Positions 1-11,499 of a stretch of 64,000 bases of DNA are shown in pieces (the stretch's first letter is position 1; every line of letters begins with the position of its first letter). The notes below the pieces were generated by a model. It was not told the origin of the DNA and did no database searches. It worked only from the letters and a program-made list of their open reading frames with translations. The DNA comes from Torreya grandis (Eukaryota > Streptophyta > Pinopsida > Cupressales > Taxaceae): positions 548,501 to 612,500 of the forward strand of contig JARHVA010002004.1 of NCBI GenBank assembly GCA_037957365.1, in the 5' to 3' direction. Both the position numbers and the translations under genes were made by a program.

Positions 1-1379
1 TATATAGGGTGTGATGGATATTTCCAAGATAAAACATATTTTATAATTTAATACAGTAGCATGTATGACAAAAATAACCAGAATATCATAATATTTTGTA
101 TTGGTGCCACCATATAATTCCTTTCCTTATTTTACATCTTCTTTTGTAAAAAATAGAATAGAAATGCCAATCGAAAATAATGATAAGTTTCTTACAAAAC
201 TAGTACAATCTATGAAAGCACTTTATTTCATTGTGCATTACCTTTCCCAAGGAATGCCTATGCATATAGTAACACAATTTTATTATGTAGTATAATCTAA
301 AATAAGAAATGACACCATGATCATTATCAATATTATTATCCAGAAAGTACAAAATAAATATATAATAATTTCATATGGAAGTCGGTTGAGAAAATACTAT
401 GTGATTTTCAAACTTGAACTCTACTTCTCATGACATCTGGTGCAATTCATGGCACACATATTCAATTATCATATTGTCATGAAATAAAAAATACTCTGAT
501 GAACTACACAAACCAATGTTATTTCTATAGTGTTTTGTTGCAAAGAATCTATGATGCATAACAAGTATTTTGGGATGTGTGAGTTAATTCTCTTTGTGGT
601 ACCTATGAAACTGATCATTGTAATTATTATGTAATAAAAATAAGAATAAAAAAAGGATAAGTAATAGCATCCCTAACATTCCAAATTGAAATAGTATTAT
701 CTATCTCCAATTAATAGGGGATTCTACATATCCTATCTCCTCTCAACAATGTAATACAACAATTGAAAGATATCAAAGAAAGGGACAAGGAGATATCATG
801 TTTCATGAATAGAAGAGATATTATAATTCTAGTATGAGGAAAATGTGGTACTTTTTTCTTATATTATATATACCATGTTTTAGTATGTACTATATGTTGC
901 ATTACTACATGTACTTTTGGGTGATGAAATAATAACAACAACAACCACCACCACAATCACCACTAGATCAAAAAGTATTACAATTTGTAGTTTTACATTG
1001 AATATTTTCTCCATTCATTTACTCTCTTATTCATTTTTTCATGCTCACGTTGTATTCTTCCAAGTTAAATTTCTTTCATTGTTTGAGTGAAATGATACAC
1101 ATCTTTTTATGTTCTCTTTCCCAAATCTTCATTGGAATATATTTTTATATATACACTTTTGTCTTCAAAATCCACCCATTTTTAATAGCAAAGTTATAAT
1201 CTATTATTACCTTTTATCTATTAAAATTCATATAAAAATTTGCATATTCATTAATAAAAAGTTACATTTTTTTTTTCAAATCCATATCTAATTGTATTGG
1301 TTAATATACAACACTAATGTTTTGGTAATTATATATCTTGACAATAAAATGTATTGGCTATTAAATTATATTGCTCAAA
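1..1379. other. AT-rich DNA, no gene recognised
   Basis: Both strands carry only short reading frames with low-complexity, Lys/Ile/Phe/Tyr-rich translations and no recognisable motif. No LTR end, primer-binding site or terminal repeat is visible. Confidence 0.6.
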
Positions 1380-2270
1380 ACTACTAGTTAAAATTAATAT
1401 TATAATTTTTTTTGATATTATAGTTTTTTCAATCGTTTGAGAGTATTATTTTGCAAGTATTTTTTTGAACTATAGAAACGTAAAATTATATTATATATAA
1501 AAAAATAACTATAAAATAATTCAAATATGTAGTATATAATTTATTTAGACAATCAGATTTTAAATCATATTATTTGAAATACTAGCTACAATCAAATCTA
1601 AAAAATCCTTTGACACTACACTTTGTTCATTGATTTGAGAATGTTCTTTCTAAGAATAATTTTTTTGTAAGTATGTTTTTAAACTACATTGTTTTAAATA
1701 CTGACTACAATCAATATTATAAAATATTTTGACATTATGATTCCTTCAATGATTTGAGATTATTCTATTAACTACAATTAATATTCTAGAATATTTGAAT
1801 ATTGTTCTTTTTCAATCATTTGAGACTATTATTTTGTAAGTATTTTTTTAAAATGCAGAAACATAAAATTTTAGTATATTAAAAAAAAATAACTATAGTA
1901 AAAATTCATGTATGTAGTACATAGTTTATTTAGACAATTAGATATTAAGCCATTTTACTTAAAATACTAGCTATAATGAATATTATAAAATCCTTTGATA
2001 CTACTCTTCATTCATCGATTTCAGATAGTTATTTTGATAAAAAAAATTGTGAGTATTTTTTAAAATCACATTGTTTGAAATACAAGCTATAGTCAATATT
2101 ATATAATCTTTTGACATTATAATTCCTTCAATAATTTTAGTAATTTTTTGCATACTTTTTTTTAAAATTGTAGAAATATACAATTATATATTATATAGTA
2201 AAAAAAATACTATATATAAAAGAATTCCAACATAGAATATAGTTTATTTAGACAATTGAACCAAATCGAT
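1380..2270. repeat. Degenerate AT-rich tandem repeat (minisatellite-like)
   Basis: A core of about 60 bp recurs near 1575, 1695, 1765, 1960 and 2085. It reads roughly as ACTAGCTACAATCAATATTA, then TTTGACATTAT, then TTCATTCAATGATTTGAGA. A longer unit begins with TTCAATCATTTGAGA, continues through TATTTTTTTGAACTATAGAAACATAAAATT and ends in TAGTTTATTTAGACAAT. It starts near 1428, 1811 and 2127, so the higher-order spacing is about 383 and 316 bp. The copies are imperfect, which indicates an old array. No coding potential is seen. Confidence 0.7.
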
Positions 2271-2514
2271 GAAAATTGAGATACAACATTAAATATTTAA
2301 GTTCCAACCTATACAGATTAAACCTCTTATTACTTAAAAAAAAATTAACTTACATAATTTATATATTTAACATTTTCTAATATTTATTTATGTTATCCAT
2401 GAGTAGTCAAGAGGAATATGCTATTTTATTCCTCAACTACTATGAAACTTAGTGAAATTCAAAAGGAACATACAATCTACCTGGCCGTTATTTATAATAG
2501 GAAATTAAACATTA

Positions 2515-4263
2515 TCAATAACATGAACTGACTATTGGTGAACTTCGTTCCCCAATTTTGTTACTGCTAGATATACAATATTCGGTGGTTAGTCTCCATG
2601 AGGGATAGGCATAGAGTGGAAATTTATTAGGGACAGTCAATCCAAATGCTTCATCCATATTGACCTCGCAATCTACACTCCAATCAAAGAATTGTATGAG
2701 CTCAGCAAGTGCCAAATTAACAACATCAAGTCTACTTGAACTTCCAGGGAACCTCTTCATCCCTATTCTGAAAGGCAACAATTCAATGTCACATCCTTTC
2801 ACATCCATAGTTTTCCCAATAAACCTCTCTGGCTTGAAATATAAAATATCTTCCCAAACACTTTCATCCCTTCCCATGGCCCATATGTTCACAAGCAACA
2901 TTGTTTGAAGAGGAATGTAATATCCTTCCACATGGCATGCCCCCATCGACTCGTGTGGAATCAAAAATGACAATGGCGGATGCAATCAGAATGTCTCATA
3001 TACTACACATCACTCTCCTCTAACAAATGATGTCTACCCACTACTAATTCAATTTCTTGTTGTAATGTACCCATCACACAAGGGTTTCTCAATAGCTCAC
3101 TCAATGCAATTCTAATGTTGTGGCAGGTGCGTCTATTCCAGCACTCAACATAACCTCAAAAAAATAATTGATTATTAATTTATGTAAATTTTGAGTTAAG
3201 TAGTATACTTAATTTTTTTGACAGACACAACAAAGTCCTTAATTAATATTAAGACAATAAATTAAAGGAAAGATACTCATTATTCCATGTACATTTACAC
3301 TATTTAAAAACATTATTAAAAAATTTTAAAAAATAAAGGTAATCAAGTTAAAGAAGTATTTTCTATTAGTATTAGATTTCATCATGCGTCACTACTAAAT
3401 TTTGATGGAAAACCAAGCTAAGTACTTCACCTATTCACTAATTTTTGATAAACAATGAATTATGTTGTTTCATCTACTTTACCATTTTTATCTGTAATCG
3501 TAAGGTTAGTTAAATTTTTCACATTAGTTTTTTAGTTACACTTTTAAAATACTTTAAAATTTATTGTATAAATTAATAATATTTCTTTCTTTCACTTTCA
3601 CTTTCAATTTCTATTTAAAAGCTTGTAGATTATTCTATTTCCAAACATACCAGGATCATTGCCTTGACGTGGAGCCTTGTGATTTAAGTGTTCATCTTCA
3701 TCTTCCTCAGCTCTCTCTCTTCTACGATTACTTTGCATGCGACGGTGGACGCCTTGCAAATCAAGCCAGTCTAGAAACGGAATGAAATCTCCAATGCAAA
3801 AGACTCCGGCGAGGGCCAACATCTGAGAGAGCATTTCTGCAAAGCCATGGCCTCCACTCAATTCATCATCTGAGAATGTTCTGCCGGCAAACATTCTGCA
3901 GATGATATGTTGCGTGAGGGATGAAAGTCTGTTTCTCAGGTTCACGCAGCGTACCCCTTGTCCGCTTTTCGACCAAATGGAGCGCACCATTGCGGATACC
4001 TCTTCCTCCATCACGGATTGAAACACTCCGTTTTTTTCACCGTGAGTAATTCGATTGTGAGAACCTTTTTCATTTGCCTCCAATACTCGCCATAGTTGGC
4101 AAATCCCACGTCTTTGAGATCGTAGAGTAAGTATTTCCCAGTAGAAAGAGCAAATCGTGCGTTTTAAGAAACTCCTTTGCCATGGTAGGAGAAGACACCA
4201 ATAATTGAAAGAGTATACTCTGCCAATTTTCATAGAATTAAATAATTGAGAAGACAACGTCAT
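2515..4263 (-). pseudogene. Cytochrome P450 pseudogene (A-type, CYP71 clan), two exons
   Basis: Relic of a heme-thiolate monooxygenase. Intact relatives sit on the ER membrane and oxidise plant specialised metabolites. Exon 1 (about 4183 down to 3651) keeps the segment around WRVL/YWRQM, the FQSVMEEEVSAMVRSIW block and IGDFIPFLDWLDLQGVHRRM. Exon 2 (3154 down to about 2580) begins with the I-helix motif AGIDAPATT, then has a PERF motif (2821-2832) and the heme loop (2743-2775). Defects: no N-terminal membrane anchor or proline hinge; frame breaks near 4141-4150 and 4022-4027; about 35 residues missing at the end of exon 1; a frame break near 3106-3113; an in-frame TAG at 3003-3005; the K-helix ExxR deleted just after it; and the axial heme Cys replaced by Phe (codon 2749-2751). 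I call it a dead gene. Exact family is unresolved; it looks like conifer CYP71-clan members. Confidence 0.9.
3155..3650 (-). other. Probable intron of the P450 pseudogene
   Basis: Read on the minus strand, a plausible donor (CTG|GTATGTTT) starts at 3650. A plausible acceptor (TTTTTTTGAG|GTTATG) ends at 3155, immediately before the I-helix coding block. A-type P450s usually have one intron close to this place. The surrounding coding sequence has decayed, so the donor may not be the original one. Confidence 0.55.
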
Positions 4264-6004
4264 GACACATAACTATCATTTTTATAAGATCAAATAAAAT
4301 ATTTTTTATATTTCACTGTTATATTTGGATAATCTCAATAATGAAATAAACAAATACATAAAAAAAAAAGGATTTGAAGATCACGTAATGTCAAAAATCA
4401 TACATAATGAGATCATATGCTTCTCTCAGCTTGGTATAAATTACAGCTCTCAAATCAATTATTTTTTCATAAAATATATAAATTTATATATTTTTAAATT
4501 TACATATAGAAATTTTGAACATATTCTATTATATATAATTTAAAAATATTTCCTTTGTTAATTATAAAAAATAAAAATAAATTACTATTTATAAAAAGTT
4601 AATTTAGATTTTATTAGTTTTTAAATGTTATTGTTGGCCCATAATTATTGGCATCTTTTTATTTTTCGAAAAATCAGGTAGACCATGAGCCACCTAAACA
4701 AATCCCATGACCGACACATATGGGTGAAATATAAAACATGTCATTTCTTCGGCATGCATCCAAAGTCGACGTATTGACACATTACACAATTAAGTTTGAT
4801 ATTATAATTTATTTATTAAGACAATTATTTACATTTTTAATAGATTGAAATTTGATGCAAAGTTTTGTTTATTTTATTAAATTTTAATTGTAATGAATTA
4901 GTATATTTAATAAATTTATTTATCTTAATAAATATTAATTTCAATAAATTAATTTATCTAATAAATATTGTGGAGTAGTTAGTGTTTACTTTTGTATTGA
5001 ATAGTTCATTGTATTTGATCTTTATTCTATTGAAATTAAAGTATTGAATAGTACATAGTACATAGTATATATATTGTTGGAGGGGATTTTCATAAATGCA
5101 AATGAAATATATGGAAGGAAAGTGTAAAAGACACATGAGCTGTACTTTTCATCGGTTCAACAATTCTAGATCACCGTGAATATTATCCAACCGTGTTGCA
5201 TCAGTGAACTTAGTAGAATACACTTTGTAGGTGGTAATTTTTTTAAAATACATTTGGACAAACATGTACTAATAAATAAAACCGACAAGAACTATTATGA
5301 TTAATGTTGTCCTTTACGATCACAAATTTCCTAACCATCATGTTACACTTAATCTAGTGACCCTTCTCTCATTTCAATTGAATATTAACACAACTTTAAT
5401 CTTCATAAATAGAATTTCTATGTTTCTATCAATCATTTAAAATGAATAAATTTTTATATTACTTATTCTGAAACAAGCATTTGATCATTTTAACCTATTT
5501 TAATGTTATCTTGCATATTAAAAAAATATAATAAAATAAAATAAAATATTTTGGCATATGTTAAAGGACTATTATAAGATTGATTTATTATAAACTCTAT
5601 TTATTTTTCTTCACATCTTACCCAAGGAAGCTTTATATATTATTTTTCTAATCATTAGTATCAAGGTCTAAACTTAATTGATGATTATTATAACTATATA
5701 AGTCTTTTTGTTATTAATTATTTCATAATTCATTGAATTTCCCTTTAATCTTGTCTTATATGTAAAAGTCATTTTACGAAATTTGTTTAAAATGAAATTT
5801 CAATTTATCAAGTATTTTTAAGTATTAATTTATTTTAGTTTAATTTTTCATTTATTTGTAAGTTTTGCGATGGCTCTATTATGTATCTATATTAGTTATA
5901 TTATCACATATAAATATTATATCTAAAAATTTTACCAATATTATTATTATTTTAGTTTATTGTTATTAGTTTTTTTATACTATTTATTGTTGCAATGAAT
6001 TTAC
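4264..6004. other. AT-rich intergenic DNA
   Basis: Long A/T runs with no reading frame of recognisable content. This stretch should hold the missing 5' part of the P450 gene, but I find no membrane-anchor coding sequence. It ends where similarity to 23226 onward begins. Confidence 0.6.
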
Positions 6005-6980
6005 ATTAAATATTTACTATTGTAGTGAGTTTACATTGCAAATTTAAATAAAAAATCAATTTTAAACAATTTACAATATAAATATAGGGATTAACTACTA
6101 CGTAGAGGTATGGATAGATCTCATATTAATATTTTGATTTCAATAGGATAAAGAAAAAATATAATGTGCTATTACATGTAAATATATGGACTAGTCACTA
6201 CATAGTCCTTGTTTAAAAATTTCACTTTAATTTAATTTATATTAAAAAATTACCATGATGTGGTTTTAGCATCTATTGTTCAAAGCAATAATATTAAAAA
6301 ATAGTATAGTGGGTCTATTTATTATAATATTTTTGGTCTAAAAATATGATGTTCGAATTTCCCCAACAAAGTTTTATGATTATTTTAGAATGTTAATTTA
6401 GTGATGTAGTAAATTACATATCCACTTAGTAGATAATTTACATAACTTAAGAATATAAAATATGAAATGAGAAATATAAATGATCTATTAACATTGATTA
6501 ATACATCTTTATGGTACACTGTCCACTCATTCTTCTACTTCCAATGAGAGAATATGAAATATATATGTTGACAAATAGATTCATCGCTTGATCTCCATCC
6601 CTATGATTGATAAAAGACAATGAATTTCTAAAATAGATTACAATGATAAAACTTATAATTTTAAACAAATTTATATCTTATAAATTATTTTTGTGTAAAG
6701 CAAGTATGGGGGACAAATTCTACAATATATTTTGACATATATATAAGGTTTGATTAAAATATAAAACAAGGAGAAAATATTTACAGGGAATATGACAAAT
6801 GAATAATGTGAGTGCACTTAATTTGGAATAGTAGATTTTAATAATATATACCCCATTTTATTAACAAAAATTGTATATATTTTACAAATGACATTTTCTA
6901 TTCATAGCTTGATTTAGTCCATGGGTGGGTCCCCTAAATGGATGGATTACTTAGGATGATAATTTGAATAAAATAAAACT

Positions 6981-6985
6981 CACAT
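6981..6985 (+). repeat. Target-site duplication CACAT, left
   Basis: CACAT lies immediately left of the TGTTAGG start of the LTR relic and is repeated at 8145-8149. The second copy of the locus has a single TGCAT at the corresponding place (24230-24234). Confidence 0.85.
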
Positions 6986-7295
6986 TGTTAGGTTGTGGAG
7001 CTAAAAGCTTCACCAGGATGTAAATAGGAGGTTATTGAGAGGTTGCTAAGTTGCAGAGCAACTGACGTCGATCATATCCAGTGAGCAGAGCAACTGACAT
7101 CAATCAGGTATCGATCGACATCGGTCATCTCCAGCTAGACAAGGACCAATGTTGATCTTTTGTGAGGTTTCAGAACTGCTAGTTCACGAATAGTTTGTTA
7201 ATGAACCAGTTGTTTGCATGTTAAAGGCTAATTTTAGTCTTGAGCTATGGATCTAATTATTGTAATTAGATGTCTAATTATTGATTGCATGGGAT

Positions 7296-7305
7296 CTATA
7301 TAATA
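7296..7305 (+). promoter_or_regulatory. Candidate TATA box of the LTR relic
   Basis: CTATATAATA lies about 310 bp into the LTR, in otherwise less AT-rich sequence, where an LTR promoter would be expected. No transcript data are available. Confidence 0.35.
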
Positions 7306-7567
7306 GACTCATGGGCTATATTGTAAAGTGTGCTAGTTTGAGAGATCTTGGTTAGCTCCTTCAGTTTGAAGAAAGCAAGGGTAGCTCCTCCTAGTTCCAT
7401 AGGGGTGTCGAGTGTGTATGATCAAGTAGATCTACAAGATAGCAAGATCTGGTAGAAGATCCACTGGGGTACTGGTTTAGAGAATCATAAGGACTTGGTG
7501 AGGCAAGGACAAGGGTTCTTCAAGGTGTAGAGAGTTCTACATGTGTAAGTAAGGTCGGTTGATCTAC

Positions 7568-7570
<3 letters not shown>

Positions 7571-7598
<28 letters not shown>
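7571..7598 (+). repeat. (TG)14 microsatellite
   Basis: Uninterrupted 28-bp TG dinucleotide run inside the LTR relic. Confidence 0.95.
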
Positions 7599-7600
<2 letters not shown>

Positions 7601-8110
7601 ATCTAGGTTTGCAGGTGTGTAGAACCAGGTTGATTTGTAGGTGTGCAAGATCAGGGAGGTCAGTAACACAATAGGTAGCAAGATCAGGTGAGATCTACTT
7701 GGAGTATGTTGTGTACTTGGAGTATGTGTGTATACTTAGATTTGGAGTATGTGGAGTACTTGGTGGATCGGTAGTATTGTTACTGACTGGTGGACTAGCA
7801 GTATTATTACTGGTTGGTGGAGGTGAACAACAACTCTGTGTTTAAGTTGTTTGTTGTGATCGTAATTGAGAGAGTGAGCTCTTGAAGAGATTTATTGTTT
7901 ATGCCCTAGAGGTGTGGGAGCCCTAGAGGAGTGTAAGGAAGAATACTGTGGCATCTTATTTGTTCTATTTCCTTATGGAAGAGTATTAATATAATTGGGT
8001 ATTGTCTTGCATATTTTGTGTTATTTCTAAATTCTAGTTACTGTTTATTTTTGGTTAAATTTTGTGTTTAGTTGCTTGGTAATCAATTGTGCTCCCGGGT
8101 CCTAACAAAG

Positions 8111-8122
8111 TGGTATCAGAGC
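8111..8122 (+). other. Primer-binding site, initiator tRNA-Met type
   Basis: TGGTATCAGAGC, three bases after the LTR end, is the usual plant retrotransposon primer-binding site complementary to the 3' end of initiator tRNA-Met. Confidence 0.9.
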
Positions 8123-8144
8123 TTTATGTTCTAGATTCCTAACA

Positions 8145-8149
8145 CACAT
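8145..8149 (+). repeat. Target-site duplication CACAT, right
   Basis: Second copy of the CACAT at 6981-6985. Sequence similar to segment B resumes immediately after it (TGGGCT, compare AGGGCT at 24235). Confidence 0.85.
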
Positions 8150-8509
8150 TGGGCTTGTTTATGCTTCAAATATTCAAAACAAAAATAGTTTTTCCAAATA
8201 ACTCTAAATTTTATTCTTAACAATAGGTACAAAAATCACACCACAAATATTTTTCTATGTATATATTCACATTTAAAATCTTCTTTCTATGCATATATTT
8301 TTAAAATGACATAGGTTTTTATAGTTCTTACATCATGTGTGACACTTCATTTTTTCCTATTTTGAATGGGTCACCCACTAACCAAAAAGAAACAAATTTT
8401 GTGTAAAACATTATAGAAAGAGATTAATTTTTATATTCCTCCTCTCTAAAAAATTATATCATTCGAAAGAGTTTTTGAAGCTAAACCAATATTTTTATTT
8501 TTTACACAT
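8150..8509. other. Segment A sequence without recognisable coding content
   Basis: Matches 24235-24590 in segment B. It probably belongs to the same old element as the integrase relic that follows, but no motif could be read. Confidence 0.5.
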
Positions 8510-9535
8510 TGGGAGATTAATTGTAAAAAATATAAATCATTTGTTTGTCAACTTTACAAAATTAATTTGGAAGGTCTTGGTCTAAAAAACACCTTAATTC
8601 AAAAGAATGGGAATATCATACATGCTCTAGTTCAAGAGTATAAACCTATAATGAACCCATGGCCTTTTTCAATATGGGGATTAGATATTATTGGAAAAAT
8701 TATTCCTACCTCATCAAATGGAAATAATTTCATTACTATAACCACAGAGTATTTTATTAAAAAGGTGGAAGCTATGCCACTCATATACACCACAAGCCTT
8801 CATATATCTAACTTCACTTTTAATCAAATCATTTACCACTTAAGACTCCCATCCAAAATCATATCAGATAATGTAAAATCATTTACAAATCAGGATTTGA
8901 AAGAGCTATGAAATCAATATCATATTGAGTAACATTTATTCATAGACTATTACGCTAGGGTAATGGCCAAGTGGAAGAAAAAAACAAAATTCTTATAAAA
9001 ATACTTAAGAAAATTATCAATGACATTGGAAGAAAATGGCATCTACAACTATATCCTATACTTTGGTCATATAGCAATAGTGTTTGAATGCCTACTATGA
9101 CCACTCCATACCCTTTGGCATTTGGAATATATGTAATCCTTTTAGTTCAAATTAAACACCCCTCATTACATATATCCTTCCATGGAATCATAATAAACAA
9201 TGAGTATAAAAATGAATAGCTACAAGAACAAGAATTATTAGACGAAAAGTGTCAAAATGCCCTTGATCACCTTAGAGCATATCAAAATAAGCTCAATAGC
9301 TAATATTGTAAGAAAATATAATCTTGAGAATTTGAAATTGGTGAGCTAGTCCTTAAAGAAAATCATAAAAACACCAATGTTGAATGCAAAAAGAAGAGAA
9401 ATTTTGAAGTAAATTTGATTGGGCCTTATGTTATGATTACCAAATTTTGATCAAGGCCATATAAAATGACCAATCTAGATGCATATGGGTTGGATGAGCC
9501 AATGAATATAATGCATCTAAAATAATTATATATCT
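8510..9535 (+). pseudogene. Tat-lineage Ty3/gypsy integrase relic, copy A
   Basis: Decayed integrase, the enzyme that joins retrotransposon cDNA to host DNA. The N-terminal part keeps remnants of the zinc-binding region (Cys-rich KKYKSFVCQ near 8525). The core keeps WPFSIWGLDIIG with the first acidic residue, then SSNGNNFIT, and SDNVKSF with the second. The frame is open from 8567 to 8911 and then broken repeatedly. Downstream, in shifting frames, are the matches to the post-catalytic part of the domain (near 9035-9110: WHLQ..., W.Y.NS, TTPY.L.FG) and a C-terminal segment around 9230-9480 (ELLDEK, ALDHLRAYQNKL). This layout is typical of the Tat branch. No reverse transcriptase, RNase H or protease is seen upstream. 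The homologous relic is at 24590-25665. Confidence 0.8.
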
Positions 9536-9576
9536 AATAAGACCCTTTTTTTATCTTCCATCTATAAGACCCAATA

Positions 9577-9587
9577 TTTGGGGGAAA
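9577..9587 (+). other. Candidate polypurine tract of the Tat-like element
   Basis: TTTGGGGGAAA lies about 40 bp after the integrase relic. Polypurine tracts prime plus-strand synthesis just upstream of the 3' LTR. Segment B has TTTGGGAGAA at 25722-25731. No matching LTR pair could be found, so this is tentative. Confidence 0.35.
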
Positions 9588-9589
9588 TC

Positions 9590-11499
9590 CTATGTGTCAC
9601 TAATTCATTATAAATCATTCTTCCTCAGCTCTCATCATTACCATCTTCTAATCTAGTCTGCTCACCTTCCATTTGAACTTGATCCTAATGGTGGTTTTAA
9701 GATATATACTTTGACAATAAAGAGATATGAGTCTCAAAATGGGGCAAATTAATTATAAAAGTACAGAGGTCATAACTATTAAAGAGCCATTTGGAACATA
9801 TAATCTACTCTAAAATCAATATTTCCTCTTGACATCCAAATTCAAATAAAGATCAATTTTTCTAGATGGCTCCTCTCCCTATCATCGTTAATGGCACCAA
9901 ATTTTACTTATCCCTTTTCATTACCCTGAAAATATACCCTCCTAAACCCACTAACTTCATTATTAAATAAGGGTCATTACTTATTCCTCCTCCATTTTGT
10001 ATAATACATTTTGTAAAAAATTGTAAACATAATCCAATTTTTTTTATTTAGTTCCTAGGATTATGATCATATCTGGTCTGATCTTGTCTTAATTGTTACC
10101 AGATTATTGTTCCCTATAATCCTTGGTCAATATTCTAGGATACTTTGTAAATTTTTCATGTTGGACTAACACCCTCTTATCCATGTAATGAGTAGTCTTG
10201 TCTATATTTGTTCAACTAAGTTCCTTGAACATATTATTATCATTTTTATTGTAAATAAATTTTCATCCATTTCACACTTCTATATATAGTCGGTGAATAT
10301 TAATTAGGTCACAAGTCTATTTCATGGCAATTTTGGTTGTCTCCTAGATGATTGATGTATGAAATGAGTAGTTTTGGACCTATAAGATGGATCTCATTGA
10401 TGTACTAGCATCACACCTTTTAAAGACCCTTATAGTATTGGGCATCTCTAGTTAGATGTGATATTTGAACTATCACATCTCCTAAGCTATGTCTCTATAA
10501 TAGTGTGTCCTTATCATCTCAGGTCTACTCAACTACTTATAACTCTACCTCTCTCTAGCTGAGTCGATTCTGAATCTAACCTATTTGACCATGTAATGCT
10601 ATTATAAGTGCATCTACAACCTAAATATAATGTATCTAAACCTATAGGGTTGCTATGTATTTATCTTTATCTTAAACCTGACCTATCTAAACCTTTAGAG
10701 ATACTATCTATGTATTTATGGTCTAAATCTATCCCAACAATGTGGTCAGGTGAGTTAATATGGGGTACGTATACATATCCTATTATGTTATATATCATTA
10801 TAAATCCACTAGTTCTAGGTGATATTTGCTCTCTTAGCACTGATCCTGGTCACCTTAGCCACCCTTTCCACACCTCCTACTGAATACAATCCATCTGTTC
10901 TAAGTTTTCCATACTAATAGGTGGCCTAGAAGGCCCCAAAACATCAGTTCCTTTCCCCTTCACTCCTTGATCCCTGACACCCTCACCCTGATCCCCTTTG
11001 GCTACACCCTAATCATCCCCATAAATAACCATCAAATATTGATCATTCCTATCATGACCATCATCCCCACCATATAGTTTAGCCTATGGCTACATCCTCT
11101 AAGCTCATTATTTACTTAATCATTCATATGCTTATAAGATCCTTCATACTACCCCTCTCTTCTTAAGAACCTATGTTTCTCTCAATAATATTTATGGCCA
11201 TCTCTATTTACACAATCTTATACAATTTATAGTCAATCCAAAATCTTGTATAGGTATATAGTAATCCCATACTATATGAACTTTGTTGTCATCATCTACT
11301 TGTGCCAATGCCTTGTCAACTATATGTCCCTACTCAGGCCTCTCTCTATCACTTTTGGCAAGTAAATAATCTTCTCCTAAGAGATCCTACTAATTCAAAT
11401 ACTATCTTTGTAATCTATTAGAATGATATGTCTCTATGTTGTAATCTTGATGCCCTATCTAATAAAACTTTGTCAGTATACAAGTATAATTTGCATCCT
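9590..11499. other. Segment A sequence, unassigned, with short internal repeats
   Basis: Matches 25735-28760 of segment B apart from the extra 26470-27590 block there. It is pyrimidine-rich on the plus strand. Within it, 10578-10735 carries diverged copies of the roughly 51-bp repeat that is clearer in segment B (27837-27990). It could be the tail of the Tat-like element or of the PMD reading frame that ends near its right side. Confidence 0.5.

Larger units (their letters stand above)
6986..8107 (+). repeat. LTR of the 6986-8144 relic
   Basis: Perfect 7-bp terminal inverted repeat TGTTAGG/CCTAACA. Short internal repeats include GCAGAGCAACTGAC (near 7054 and 7084) and TTGGAGTATGTG-type units (7698-7760). 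The LTR contains a (TG)14 microsatellite and a TATA-like element. Confidence 0.85.
6986..8144 (+). mobile_element. LTR-retrotransposon relic: one LTR, primer-binding site and a stub
   Basis: The insertion consists of a 1,122-bp LTR (6986-8107, TGTTAGG...CCTAACA), a 3-bp spacer, a primer-binding site (8111-8122), about 15 bp of leader, and then a second TCCTAACA terminus ending at 8144. CACAT target-site duplications flank the whole 1,159 bp. The internal coding region and nearly all of the second LTR are therefore gone, leaving only about the last 8 bp of the 3' LTR. It is absent from segment B, where sequence runs through uninterrupted at 24230-24240. Its sequence is less AT-rich than its surroundings. 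The lineage cannot be assigned without coding sequence; the LTR/PBS arrangement fits Ty1/copia. Confidence 0.85.

Noticed and set aside
2660..2908. Plus-strand reading frame over the P450 exon
   Set aside because: It is the complement of P450 exon 2; the minus strand carries the PERF and heme-loop motifs.
7571..7598. CRISPR-like or regulatory repeat at the TG run
   Set aside because: A simple dinucleotide microsatellite without spacers, in plant nuclear DNA.
8111..8122. Possible tRNA gene fragment at the TGGTATCAGAGC sites
   Set aside because: Only 12-13 bases match and each lies two or three bases from an LTR end, so these are primer-binding sites.
9590..10340. 3' LTR of the Tat-like element starting after the candidate polypurine tract
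   Set aside because: No second copy of this sequence exists within one element and no matching terminal inverted repeat was found; segment B only repeats the same layout.
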